Notes: generated from the sequence alone by a model not told the origin. Shown: positions 1 to 6,353, numbered from the stretch's first letter. The stretch: DNA of 6,592 nt from an uncultured Collinsella sp. (GCA_900556675.1 USQE01000065.1:1-6592), one strand, 5' to 3'. Program-made: numbers and translations.

Positions 1-61
1 AAAGCGCGGTCAACATCAGTGAACACGCGGTCATTTTAGCGAATATGGTTTTGAATTTCAT
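1..61 (-). CDS. 5' end of a gene with signal-peptide-like N-terminus (partial)
   Basis: Only the first 20 codons are inside the window; the gene runs off the left edge. The start is the ATG at 61-59 on the minus strand, chosen because AGGAGA (74-69) lies 7 nt upstream. The translation begins MKFKTIFAKM and continues TACSLMLTAL: a lysine-containing N-terminus followed by a mostly hydrophobic stretch, as expected for the start of a Sec signal peptide or lipoprotein leader. Whether a lipobox or signal peptidase site follows cannot be seen. The start lies 15 nt beyond the yqeB stop on the same strand, so the two are probably co-transcribed. A periplasmic or cell-surface protein, such as a transporter binding protein, is possible, but the function cannot be told from 20 residues. 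Confidence 0.6.
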   Translation of the reverse strand, partial: MKFKTIFAKMTACSLMLTAL

Positions 62-76
62 GTATTTGTCTCCTGT

Positions 77-868
77 TCAACGAATTACATGAGTGAAATG
101 TAATATTGCTTCGAGCACACCGCCGCCGACCGACGTCGCCTTGTCCGAAATGTAGTTGATATAGCTGGCATCGCCGCGCGGATCGACGTCGGCACATTTA
201 AAGCCCTCGGTCACCTGAACGCCGTCGGCCAAAAGACCGCGCAAGCAGCCGTCAATCTGCGTGACCATGGGAGTATCGCCCGCGTAGCCAATTACGTCTC
301 CGGCGCTCACGATGTCGCCGATCGCGCGGTCGGACCGAAACACGCCGGCGGCGGGGCTGTGGATAACGCGCTCCTTGCCATAGCCGGCGATAATGCCCGG
401 CACGCCTGTGTTGGGCTGGGGCGAACCTTGGGTAATGACACGGCCGAGAAAATGCCCGCGCATGGTCTCGACCACGGCGTCGCAGTCAACCGGCGCGGTA
501 AAGCCCGGCCCCACGGCGATGACGGCAGGCGCCATGTCGCGCGTGGTACCTAGGTTGCGCTTGGCCAAAATCGCGTCGACCACAGCCGCGGGTTTCAGCT
601 CGCCGAGCATCTTGGCCTGGGGGTCTACCACGACGGCGACGTCTCCGGCCTCGGTAATTGCAAGCGCCTCTGCCGGCGTCTGTGCCAAGCGAGCGCGAAT
701 GCCTTCAACCTCGACCTCGCCCAGGCGAATAGCCTCGCAAAAACTGATTGTGCGGCGGATGCACGTGGGAACCGCGATATCGGCCATAACGACCGACACG
801 CCGGCGCGCACCAAGCGAGCGGCGACACCCGTGGCGATATCGCCGGCGCCGCGAACATAAACGAGCAT
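77..868 (-). CDS. yqeB: YqeB/EF2563-family selenium-dependent molybdenum hydroxylase accessory protein
   Basis: Complete 263-residue protein recognised as the YqeB (EF2563-type) family, found beside selenium-dependent molybdenum hydroxylases. Its exact biochemical role is not established; it is thought to help mature or supply the labile selenium / molybdenum site. Visible features: a Rossmann-like glycine motif VRGAGDIATG (residues 5-14), the block PTCIRRTISFCEA (34-46), a central VGPGFTAP (119-126), the family-typical QGSPQPNTGVPG (147-158), then a C-terminal part rich in G-D-x-V turns (about 175-215). The ATG at 868 is supported by AGGGAGGT (885-878) 9 nt upstream. The length is near the usual 250-270 residues of this family; as I recall, E. 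coli YqeB is about twice as long. The gene is divergent from yqeC across a 102-bp gap and is followed 15 nt downstream by a gene for a possible secreted protein. Family assignment is strong; the mechanism is unknown. Confidence 0.88.
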   Translation of the reverse strand: MLVYVRGAGDIATGVAARLVRAGVSVVMADIAVPTCIRRTISFCEAIRLGEVEVEGIRARLAQTPAEALAITEAGDVAVVVDPQAKMLGELKPAAVVDAILAKRNLGTTRDMAPAVIAVGPGFTAPVDCDAVVETMRGHFLGRVITQGSPQPNTGVPGIIAGYGKERVIHSPAAGVFRSDRAIGDIVSAGDVIGYAGDTPMVTQIDGCLRGLLADGVQVTEGFKCADVDPRGDASYINYISDKATSVGGGVLEAILHFTHVIR

Positions 869-900
869 TCCCGGGGCACCTCCCTGTGCTACGGTTTGAG

Positions 901-930
901 CAGAGCAAAAGCGGTTCGACCGCTACTCTG
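901..930. promoter_or_regulatory. Nested GC-rich dyad in the yqeB-yqeC divergent region
   Basis: The inner arms AGCGGT (910-915) and ACCGCT (919-924) are perfect inverted repeats around TCG. They are flanked by outer arms CAGAG (901-905) and CTCTG (926-930), with unequal spacers of 4 and 1 nt. As DNA this could be a regulator site. As RNA it could form a stem-loop in the yqeB leader, if yqeB transcription starts to its right. It has no T-run behind it, so a terminator is unlikely. The dyad is seen directly; the function is inference. Confidence 0.45.
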
Positions 931-931
931 A

Positions 932-947
932 TGATTATTTATTATCA
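932..947. promoter_or_regulatory. AT-rich imperfect palindrome, candidate operator
   Basis: A 16-bp sequence with TGAT...ATCA ends (932-935 and 944-947) and internal AT/AT symmetry; only the central and two flanking T/A positions break the palindrome. It stands out as a very AT-rich patch in GC-rich DNA and lies between the divergent yqeB and yqeC starts, close to -10-like motifs. It could be the site of a dimeric regulator. The half-sites resemble FNR/CRP-type halves, but the spacing does not match the classical FNR (TTGAT-N4-ATCAA) or CRP sites. No specific regulator is proposed. Confidence 0.35.
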
Positions 948-950
948 CAG

Positions 951-957
951 TATTATA
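951..957. promoter_or_regulatory. Overlapping -10-like hexamers for divergent transcription
   Basis: TATTAT reads on the plus strand at 951-956, and TATAAT, a perfect consensus -10, reads on the minus strand at 957-952. On the plus strand a weak -35-like CTGATG (928-933, three matches to TTGACA) lies 17 bp upstream, which would place the yqeC transcript start only a few bases before its ATG at 971. On the minus strand the -35 position falls inside the first codons of yqeC and is a poor match. A second minus-strand -10-like GATAAT lies at 946-941. The assignment is tentative. Confidence 0.3.
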
Positions 958-970
958 CGGCGGTGAACAG

Positions 971-1705
971 ATGGAAACGGTTAGCGGCAATCTTGCCTCG
1001 GCGCTCAGGATCGAGCCGGGCATTACCGCGATTATCGGCAGCGGCGGCAAGTCGACGTTGCTCAAAACGCTGGGTCTTGAGCTCATGCGCGCTGGCGGCC
1101 GCGTGCTCCTCTGCACCACCACGCATATGCTTCCCGTTGCCGGCGTGCCATGGGACGGGTCGAATCGTCGCCTGGACGCCGCGCCTTGGAAGCCGGGCGC
1201 CTCGCATGTCCCCGGTTGCACCTGCGAGGCATGCGCGGGCATGAGCCGCGGAAGTATCTGCCAGGCGGGTGTTTTGGACCCGGAGACAGGCAAGCTCTCC
1301 GCCCCCGCCGAGCCACTCGGCGGGCTGGCACAGCGCTTTGACTATGTGTTGGCCGAGGCAGACGGTAGCAAGCGACTCCCGCTCAAGGCGCATGCCGCCT
1401 GGGAGCCGGTAATTCCCGCCGGCACGGCAAACGTTGTCTGGGTCGTCGGCGCCTCGGGACTCAGCAAGCCCATCAACGAAGCCGTCCACCGCCCCGAGCT
1501 CTTTTGCGAGCGTTGCGGCTGCGAGCTCACCGACATCGCCACGCCCGAGCGCGTCGCCCAGGTGCTCAATGCCGAGATGCAGGCGCTGAAACTCAGCACC
1601 GCACGCGTCATGCTCAACCAAGTCGACACGCTTGCCGACCCCACGATGGCCGACCGCTTCGAGGCAGCTCTCGACCGCCCCGTCGTCGCCAGCAGCCTCA
1701 AGTAG
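971..1705 (+). CDS. yqeC: YqeC-type selenium-dependent hydroxylase accessory protein (P-loop)
   Basis: Complete 244-residue protein recognised as YqeC, a putative NTP-binding accessory protein of selenium-dependent molybdenum hydroxylases. A P-loop-like GSGGKST occupies residues 23-29, followed by TTTH (49-52). The family core LAEADGSKRLPLKAHAAWEP (127-146) and the VVGASGLSKPINEAVHR block (158-174) are both present. Unusual are two cysteine clusters, C83/C85/C88/C97 and C179/C182/C184, which could bind a metal or a selenium/sulfur species. The ATG at 971 is the first usual start codon after an in-frame stop at 932-934; GGTGA (962-966), 4 nt upstream, serves as a modest ribosome site. It is the only plus-strand gene here, divergent from yqeB and convergent with hyuA. 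The C-terminus looks intact, ending shortly after an LNQVD segment. The family call is firm; the reaction is not known. Confidence 0.9.
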   Translation: METVSGNLASALRIEPGITAIIGSGGKSTLLKTLGLELMRAGGRVLLCTTTHMLPVAGVPWDGSNRRLDAAPWKPGASHVPGCTCEACAGMSRGSICQAGVLDPETGKLSAPAEPLGGLAQRFDYVLAEADGSKRLPLKAHAAWEPVIPAGTANVVWVVGASGLSKPINEAVHRPELFCERCGCELTDIATPERVAQVLNAEMQALKLSTARVMLNQVDTLADPTMADRFEAALDRPVVASSLK

Positions 1706-1715
1706 CCGGCCCCAT

Positions 1716-1794
1716 CTCCTCAGTTGCGGTGAAATACGGACTGTTTGGCCGCCCGGCGGCCGCAAACAGTCCGTATTTCACCGCAACTGAGGAG
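1716..1794. repeat. 79-bp near-perfect palindrome with 32-bp perfect arms
   Basis: The left arm 1716-1747 and right arm 1763-1794 are perfect inverted repeats of 32 bp. The 15-nt centre contains its own hairpin: GGCCGCC (1747-1753) and GGCGGCC (1755-1761) around a single C. Almost the whole element can therefore fold into one long stem on either strand. It fills most of the 109-bp gap between the convergent yqeC and hyuA stops. It may act as a bidirectional transcription barrier, but neither side has the T-run of a classical intrinsic terminator, and the arms are much longer than terminator stems need. A dispersed repeat (REP/MITE-like) is the main alternative; no target-site duplication is evident. 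Confidence 0.9.
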
Positions 1795-1814
1795 GGGACA
1801 CGGCATCTTTGCTG

Positions 1815-3182
1815 CTAGCGAGGGACGTAGCGACCGGGTTGGGCTCCGGTGGGCTCGCCGTCGCGCGCAGCCAGCACGCCGTTCACAAACACAGCCTTGG
1901 CGCGGCCATGTGCCTCAAAACCCTCGAGCGGCGTGTAGTCCACGGCCTGATGCTGCGTCGCGGCACTGATCGTCCAGCGCGCCTTGGGATCCCACACGCA
2001 CACATCGGCATCGGCACCCTCGGCAAGACAGCCCTTGCGCGGATACATGCCAAAAACGCGCGCCGGGTTCTCGCTCATCAAGCGGCACAGATCCTCGGGG
2101 CCCAGCTGGCCCTCAAAGCTCGTGGCAATCGCGACGGGACGATGTTCCACGCCGGGCCCGCCGTTGGGAATCGCGCGGAAATCGTCGCGCCCGCGGTCCT
2201 TTTGCCCGTGCAGGTTAAAGCTGCAATGATCGGTCGCAATCGTATCGATCTCGCCGGCCACAAGCGCCTCGCGCAGGGCCGCACGGTCGCCGGCATGGCG
2301 CAGCGGCGGGCTCATCACGTACTTGGCGCCCGCAAAGCCGTCCTCGCCCTGCTCCAAGTAGCAAGTATCGTCGAGCATCAGATACTGAGGGCAGGTCTCG
2401 ACATAGATGTTCTTCTGCCCGCGCGCTTTGGCAGCGCGAATGGCCTCGAGCCCCAGCTTGGTCGAAAGGTGCACCACGTTGACTGGGGCGTCCCCGGCTA
2501 AGTGCGCCAGATACAGCAGACGACTCACGGCCTCGGCCTCGCACACGTCCGGACGGCTGAGTGCATGCCCCTCGGGCCCATGAATCCCCTGCTCGTACAC
2601 GCGCTTCTGCAGCTCATTCACCAGCGTACCGTTCTCGCAATGCACGCACAGTATGCCGCCAATACGCTTGAGCTCCTCGAGCACCTCGAGCGTCTCGGCA
2701 TCGTCCAGGCGCAGATGATCGTAGGCAAAGTAGGTCTTGAACGACGATACGCCCGCCTCGCGCATAGCCGAAAGATCGGCGCGGTTGCGTTCATTCCACT
2801 CGGCGAGTGCCATATGAAAGGCGTAGTTGGCCGTGCAGGTTCCGTCGGCACGGCGATGCCACTCGGCCAAGGCATCGGGCATGGTCACGCCGCGATCAGC
2901 CGTCGCGTAGTCCACGATGGTCGTCGTACCGCCGCAGGCAGCCGCACGCGTGCCGGTTTCAAAGCTATCGGCTGTCCAATCCATGCCAGTCCAGCACTGC
3001 ATGTGCGTGTGGCCGTCGATAAAGCCGGGAAACACCCAGCAGCCCGCGGCGTCCTCGACGGTATCGTCGGCGCCCGGCTCAATCGCTGCGGCAATCCGCA
3101 CAATCTTATCGCCCTCCATGGAAAGATCGGCGCGGCGAAGCCCCTGGGGCGTCACGAGCGCGCCGTTTTTGATGATGATCAT
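1815..3182 (-). CDS. hyuA: D-hydantoinase/dihydropyrimidinase-family amidohydrolase
   Basis: Complete 455-residue cyclic-amide hydrolase, the usual length for dihydropyrimidinase/hydantoinase. The family opens ring amides such as hydantoins or dihydropyrimidines with a binuclear metal centre in the cytoplasm. All expected metal ligands are visible: H58 and H60 in FIDGHTHM (54-61), the probable carboxylated K149 in SSFKTYFAYD (146-155), H181 in VHCENG, H238 in VVHLS and D318 in ATDHCSF. The N-terminal (about 1-50) and C-terminal segments form the small beta-sandwich domain of the family. The ATG at 3182 follows AAGGAG (3193-3188) by 5 nt, and that ribosome site overlaps the mocA stop codon, so translation is probably coupled. 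The context points to the HyuA/YgeZ clade of the E. coli ygeW-ygfJ cluster. A ring-opening step on a purine-derived intermediate is inferred; the exact substrate cannot be read from the sequence. Confidence 0.9.
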   Translation of the reverse strand: MIIIKNGALVTPQGLRRADLSMEGDKIVRIAAAIEPGADDTVEDAAGCWVFPGFIDGHTHMQCWTGMDWTADSFETGTRAAACGGTTTIVDYATADRGVTMPDALAEWHRRADGTCTANYAFHMALAEWNERNRADLSAMREAGVSSFKTYFAYDHLRLDDAETLEVLEELKRIGGILCVHCENGTLVNELQKRVYEQGIHGPEGHALSRPDVCEAEAVSRLLYLAHLAGDAPVNVVHLSTKLGLEAIRAAKARGQKNIYVETCPQYLMLDDTCYLEQGEDGFAGAKYVMSPPLRHAGDRAALREALVAGEIDTIATDHCSFNLHGQKDRGRDDFRAIPNGGPGVEHRPVAIATSFEGQLGPEDLCRLMSENPARVFGMYPRKGCLAEGADADVCVWDPKARWTISAATQHQAVDYTPLEGFEAHGRAKAVFVNGVLAARDGEPTGAQPGRYVPR

Positions 3183-3191
3183 AATTGCTCC

Positions 3192-3806
3192 TTATTGATT
3201 GATGCAGTTGGCCACGCGATCAAAATACGAGCAGGCGGCGATATGCTCCGTTATGCGTTGCTGTCCCTTGGCGGTATCGACGTCCCACAGCTCGTAGGCA
3301 CGCGCCTCGACCAGCACCACGTCGGTACGGTCCTTGAGGATCGAACCGCCGCCGTCCTTGCCCTCAAGACACATAAGTGCATCGAACAGTTCCGCCGGAA
3401 AGAGCACCGGGCTCGAAGGCTCACCGTTGCACGCAAGACGCACCGGATGTTTGCGGCCACACTCGTCAAACGCACGAACCATAGCCTCAAAAGAACCCGA
3501 ACTCACGAGCGGCTGGTCGCCCGGCAAAAAGAGGCAACCTTTCCAGTTGCGTTCGACTCCCCATGAAAGGCCCGCACGGACGCTTTCGCTGCGCAGCTCG
3601 CCATCGTGCAGCACACACGGGCAATGCTTGTCCTCGCAAATCTGAGCGACCTCGGGCCAACGCGTCGAAACCACGACGTCAAAGCCCCGGGGAACCGAAT
3701 CGATAGTCCGGGCAATCAGCGGCTCGCCATAGATATCGGCGAGCATCTTGTTAGAGCCAAACCGCTTGCCCTCGCCCGAAGCCATAATGACGCAACCGAG
3801 TTTCAT
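3192..3806 (-). CDS. mocA: Molybdenum cofactor cytidylyltransferase-like protein (MocA/YgfJ)
   Basis: Complete 204-residue protein of the MobA-like nucleotidyltransferase fold. MocA enzymes join CMP from CTP to molybdenum-molybdopterin, giving the cytosine dinucleotide cofactor used by xanthine-dehydrogenase-type hydroxylases. Visible are the N-terminal nucleotide-binding loop MASGEGKRFGSNKML (8-22), a variant of the classical AAGxSxRMGxxK; the metal/nucleotide motif LPGDQP (94-99); SSPVLFP (131-137); GKDGGGS (149-155); and DVDT (175-178) near the end. The ATG at 3806 is supported by GGGGAGGT (3822-3815) 8 nt upstream. It lies 9 nt ahead of hyuA, so the two form one transcription unit. The first-loop variant resembles clostridial proteins annotated only as nucleotidyltransferase family, so CTP specificity is inferred from the cluster. 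The protein is somewhat cysteine-rich (C5, C57, C62, C64, C91, C116, C126, C146, C192, C201). Confidence 0.83.
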   Translation of the reverse strand: MKLGCVIMASGEGKRFGSNKMLADIYGEPLIARTIDSVPRGFDVVVSTRWPEVAQICEDKHCPCVLHDGELRSESVRAGLSWGVERNWKGCLFLPGDQPLVSSGSFEAMVRAFDECGRKHPVRLACNGEPSSPVLFPAELFDALMCLEGKDGGGSILKDRTDVVLVEARAYELWDVDTAKGQQRITEHIAACSYFDRVANCINQ

Positions 3807-3934
3807 CTCCGCAAACCTCCCCTGGCTGCCTTGGACGCCATAGTTGCTATACCCACCATACCAAGCTCACACTCCGTCGGAACAGGCATGCGCTCGTTTT
3901 TCCAGCGAACGCCCCTTGGCTCTCCATAGCACAA

Positions 3935-3967
3935 AGGAGGGCGCCCCGCGACGCAGGGCACCCTCCT
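3935..3967 (-). terminator. Hairpin terminator downstream of arcC
   Basis: Arms of 12 nt (3935-3946 and 3956-3967) enclose a 9-nt loop. The single mismatch in the DNA becomes a G-U pair in the minus-strand RNA, so the arcC transcript would form a continuous GC-rich stem starting 17 nt past its stop codon. The stem is followed by only TTTGTG, a short T-run, so termination may be partial and leave some readthrough into mocA. Confidence 0.65.
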
Positions 3968-3984
3968 CAATGGTGCAGATATGC

Positions 3985-4935
3985 CTACTCAGCGTCGCCG
4001 GTAAACGTGGTACCGGTCTTGCCGGCAAGACCGTCACGCGCCTTCTCGAGCAGCGTGATGAGCGCCGTGCGGCCCGGCTTGCTCTCAGCAAATGTCGAAG
4101 CTGCCTGGACCTTGGGCAGCATGGAGCCACGACCGAACTCGTTGGCCTCGGACAGACGCTTTACGTCAGCCGCAGTCAGCGTGTCGAGCCACTGCTCGTG
4201 GTCGGTGCCAAAGCCAATGGCAACCTTCTCCACGGCCGTCAGGATAATCAGGGCATCGGCGTCGAGCTGCTCGGCGAGCTTCTCGGCCGCAAAGTCCTTA
4301 TCGATGACGGCGGCAGCGCCCTTAAGGTGGTTGCCCTGGGCCTTGGTGACGGGAATACCGCCACCGCCGCAGGAGATCACCACGTGGTTGGACTCGACGA
4401 GCGACTTGATGGTGTCGAGCTCGACGATGTTCACGGGCTTGGGCGAGGCAACCACGCGACGGAAGCCCTGCTTCTCGTCGTGGATGAACTGGTAGCCGCG
4501 GTCGGCCTCCAGCTCCTTGGCCTCGGCCTCGCTCATCCACGGACCAATCGGCTTGACCGGGTCGGCAAAGGCCGGGTCGTCTGCCGCAACCTCGACCTGG
4601 GTGAGCACGGTGGCGACGCCCTTGTCGATATTGCGGTCGAGCATTTCCTCGCGCAGCGCATTTTGCAGGTCATAGCCAATGTAGCCCTGGCTCATGGCGC
4701 CGCAAACGGACAAGGGGCAGGGAACGTACTTCTGAGGATTAGAGCGCGTGAGCTCAGCCATCGCGTTGGCGATCATGCCCACCTGGGGACCGTTGCCATG
4801 CACGACGACGACCTCGTTGCCCTCCTCGATCAGGTCGACGATAGCCTTGGAAGTCGTCTTGACGGCCTCCATCTGCTCGGGAAGGTTGGCGCCGAGGGCG
4901 TTTCCGCCCAGGGCGACAACGATACGCTTAGCCAT
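3985..4935 (-). CDS. arcC: Carbamate kinase
   Basis: Complete 316-residue carbamate kinase, close to the usual 310-residue length. It catalyses carbamoyl phosphate + ADP to carbamate + ATP in the cytoplasm; carbamate then breaks down to CO2 and ammonia. Family signatures are in order: VALGGNAL (7-14), HGNGPQVG (46-53), CGGGGIPV (189-196), IDKDFAAEKLA (211-221), ILTAVEKV (231-238) and the C-terminal GRGSMLPKVQAA (268-279). The ATG at 4935 lies 14 nt after the ygeW stop. No good Shine-Dalgarno sequence precedes it, so translation probably depends on coupling to ygeW. Being paired with YgeW rather than with arginine deiminase and ornithine carbamoyltransferase, it probably draws ATP from carbamoyl phosphate released during purine/ureido breakdown, equivalent to E. 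coli yqeA. The enzyme identity is firm; the pathway role is inferred. Confidence 0.97.
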   Translation of the reverse strand: MAKRIVVALGGNALGANLPEQMEAVKTTSKAIVDLIEEGNEVVVVHGNGPQVGMIANAMAELTRSNPQKYVPCPLSVCGAMSQGYIGYDLQNALREEMLDRNIDKGVATVLTQVEVAADDPAFADPVKPIGPWMSEAEAKELEADRGYQFIHDEKQGFRRVVASPKPVNIVELDTIKSLVESNHVVISCGGGGIPVTKAQGNHLKGAAAVIDKDFAAEKLAEQLDADALIILTAVEKVAIGFGTDHEQWLDTLTAADVKRLSEANEFGRGSMLPKVQAASTFAESKPGRTALITLLEKARDGLAGKTGTTFTGDAE

Positions 4936-4949
4936 TTCTCAGCCCAGCT

Positions 4950-6152
4950 TTAGGCCTGGAACCAACGGGCGGTGTTGCGCTCGTCGAGGGCCTTGAGGGT
5001 AGCGGCGGGATCGGCAACCTTCTGCAGGAACATCATGGCTGCGATGGCGTACGGCTTGTAGCTGGCCTCCTTGTACATGCCCACGCGGTGCATGTCGAAG
5101 ACGTCGGCGTTGACCTCGCCGTGCTCGCAGGAGACACCGGAGATGTCGGCGGGCAGCGGGTGCATAAAGATGGTGTCCTGGCCGTTGGCAGTCTTCTCCA
5201 TGAGCTCAGTCGTGGAGCACCAGTCCTGATGGGTGGCGTTCTGGGCGAGCAGCTCCTTCTCGAGCGCAGCGATGCCGGCGTCGTCGCCCTCGGCGTACAG
5301 GTTGGTGCGCTTCTCCATGGCGGCAAACGGAGCCCAACTCTTGGGGATCACGATGTCGGCGCCCTCGAAGGCCTCGGCCATGGTGTTGACCTGCTTAAAG
5401 GTGGTGCCGGACTCGGCGGCATAGCCCTTGGCGCGCTCGACGACCTCGGGCATGAGGTCGTAGCCCTCGGGGTGAGCCAGGGTGACGTCCATGCCAAAGC
5501 GGGGCAGCAGGCTGATCAGTGACTGCGGGCAGGACAGCGGCTTGCCGTAAGAGGGCGAATAGGCCCAGGTGACGGCAACCTTCTTGCCCTTGAGGTTCTC
5601 GAGGCCGCCAAACTCGTTGATAAGGTAGAGCATGTCGGCAGAGGACTGCGTGGGGTGGTCGGAATCGGACTGCAGGGAGATGAGCGTGGGACGGTGATCC
5701 AGAACGCCGTCCTCGTAGGCCTGCTGGACAGACTCAGAGACCTCGGCCATGTAGGCGTCGCCCTTGCCGATGTACATGTCGTCGCGGATGCCGATGACGT
5801 CGGCCATGAAGGAGATCATGGTAGCGGTCTCGCGGACGGTCTCGCCGTGAGCGATCTGGGACTTCTTCTCGTCCAGGTCCTGCAGCTCAAGGCCGAGCAG
5901 GTTGGCGGCCTTAGAGAAGGAGAAGCGCGTACGGGTGGAGTTGTCGCGGAACAGGGAGACGGCCAGGCCCGAATCGAAGATCTTGGACGAAACGTTGTTC
6001 TCGCGCAGCTCGCGCAGAGCGTCGGCGACGATGTAGAGCGCCTTGAGCTCATCGGTGGTCTTGTCCCAAGTGTGCAGGAAGTCGCTGCCGTACATACCCT
6101 TAAAATCGAGGCCGTTCAGCTGCTCGACGAGCTCGGTAAACTTGGCGTCCAT
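4950..6152 (-). CDS. ygeW: Knotted carbamoyltransferase YgeW
   Basis: Complete 400-residue member of the aspartate/ornithine carbamoyltransferase superfamily, YgeW type. The carbamoyl-phosphate site NSTRTR is at residues 71-76, HPTQS at 166-170, and HPLPADI (331-337) replaces the HCLP motif of ornithine carbamoyltransferases. The long central part and the length above 390 residues fit the knotted YgeW clade rather than ArgF or PyrB. The frame is open for 62 further codons upstream, but the start at 6152 was chosen because AAAGGA (6165-6160) lies 7 nt before it, the family homology begins at MDAKFTELV, and the upstream codons read as non-homologous sequence. It is followed by arcC after 14 nt. 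The family has been hard to assign; a phosphorolytic role that releases carbamoyl phosphate from a ureido acid (2,3-diureidopropionate has been proposed, as I recall) fits the arcC pairing but is not shown here. Confidence 0.94.
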   Translation of the reverse strand: MDAKFTELVEQLNGLDFKGMYGSDFLHTWDKTTDELKALYIVADALRELRENNVSSKIFDSGLAVSLFRDNSTRTRFSFSKAANLLGLELQDLDEKKSQIAHGETVRETATMISFMADVIGIRDDMYIGKGDAYMAEVSESVQQAYEDGVLDHRPTLISLQSDSDHPTQSSADMLYLINEFGGLENLKGKKVAVTWAYSPSYGKPLSCPQSLISLLPRFGMDVTLAHPEGYDLMPEVVERAKGYAAESGTTFKQVNTMAEAFEGADIVIPKSWAPFAAMEKRTNLYAEGDDAGIAALEKELLAQNATHQDWCSTTELMEKTANGQDTIFMHPLPADISGVSCEHGEVNADVFDMHRVGMYKEASYKPYAIAAMMFLQKVADPAATLKALDERNTARWFQA

Positions 6153-6270
6153 GTAAATGTCCTTTCTAAAGGTGAAACGATCGCAATGAGTAGATGCGCT
6201 CCGGCATGCGCGTGTGGCTAGAACATGCAGAGCGCTATGACGAGGACCCGCCACCGTCGAGGAAGCATGG

Positions 6271-6298
6271 GAGATAACGACCGCGGGCCCCAAGTCAA
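6271..6298 (-). promoter_or_regulatory. Candidate promoter for ygeW-arcC
   Basis: Minus-strand TTGACT (6298-6293, five of six matches to the -35 consensus) is followed after 16 bp by TATCTC (6276-6271), a weak -10. This lies just past the terminator behind ygeY and would give a ygeW leader of roughly 110 nt. The weak -10 keeps confidence low. Confidence 0.35.
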
Positions 6299-6306
6299 TA
6301 GGAGGC

Positions 6307-6331
6307 GCCGGGGGCATAAACTGCCCCCGGC
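6307..6331 (-). terminator. Hairpin terminator downstream of ygeY
   Basis: Perfect 10-bp arms GCCGGGGGCA (6307-6316) and TGCCCCCGGC (6322-6331) enclose a 5-nt loop and begin 22 nt past the ygeY stop on the minus strand. The downstream minus-strand sequence is GCCTCCTATTGACTT, with only scattered Ts, so the U-tract is weak even though the stem is very strong. It separates ygeY from ygeW. Confidence 0.65.
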
Positions 6332-6353
6332 TCAACAAGATCGAGGAATGGGA

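Noticed and set aside
953..1765. A 270-codon minus-strand open frame opposite yqeC
   Set aside because: It covers yqeC almost exactly in antisense, starts inside the long palindrome and has no recognisable motif, while yqeC has clear family blocks.
1716..1794. CRISPR repeat, att site or insertion sequence
   Set aside because: There is one inverted pair only, with no regularly spaced direct repeats, no transposase or integrase nearby and no visible target duplication.
1809..3566. Long plus-strand frames (230 and 354 codons) opposite hyuA and mocA
   Set aside because: Both are shadows of genes with intact catalytic or nucleotide-binding motifs, and they run across the hyuA-mocA junction without a plausible ribosome site or family match.
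3844..4953. A 369-codon plus-strand open frame antisense to arcC
   Set aside because: It lies opposite a clear carbamate kinase with all family motifs; its translation is low-complexity-looking and rich in L, G, V and D, as expected of the complement of GC-rich coding DNA, and resembles no family I know.
5655..6221. A 188-codon plus-strand open frame antisense to ygeW
   Set aside because: It mirrors the well-supported ygeW frame; its L/V/G/D-rich composition is a complement artefact of third-position GC bias.
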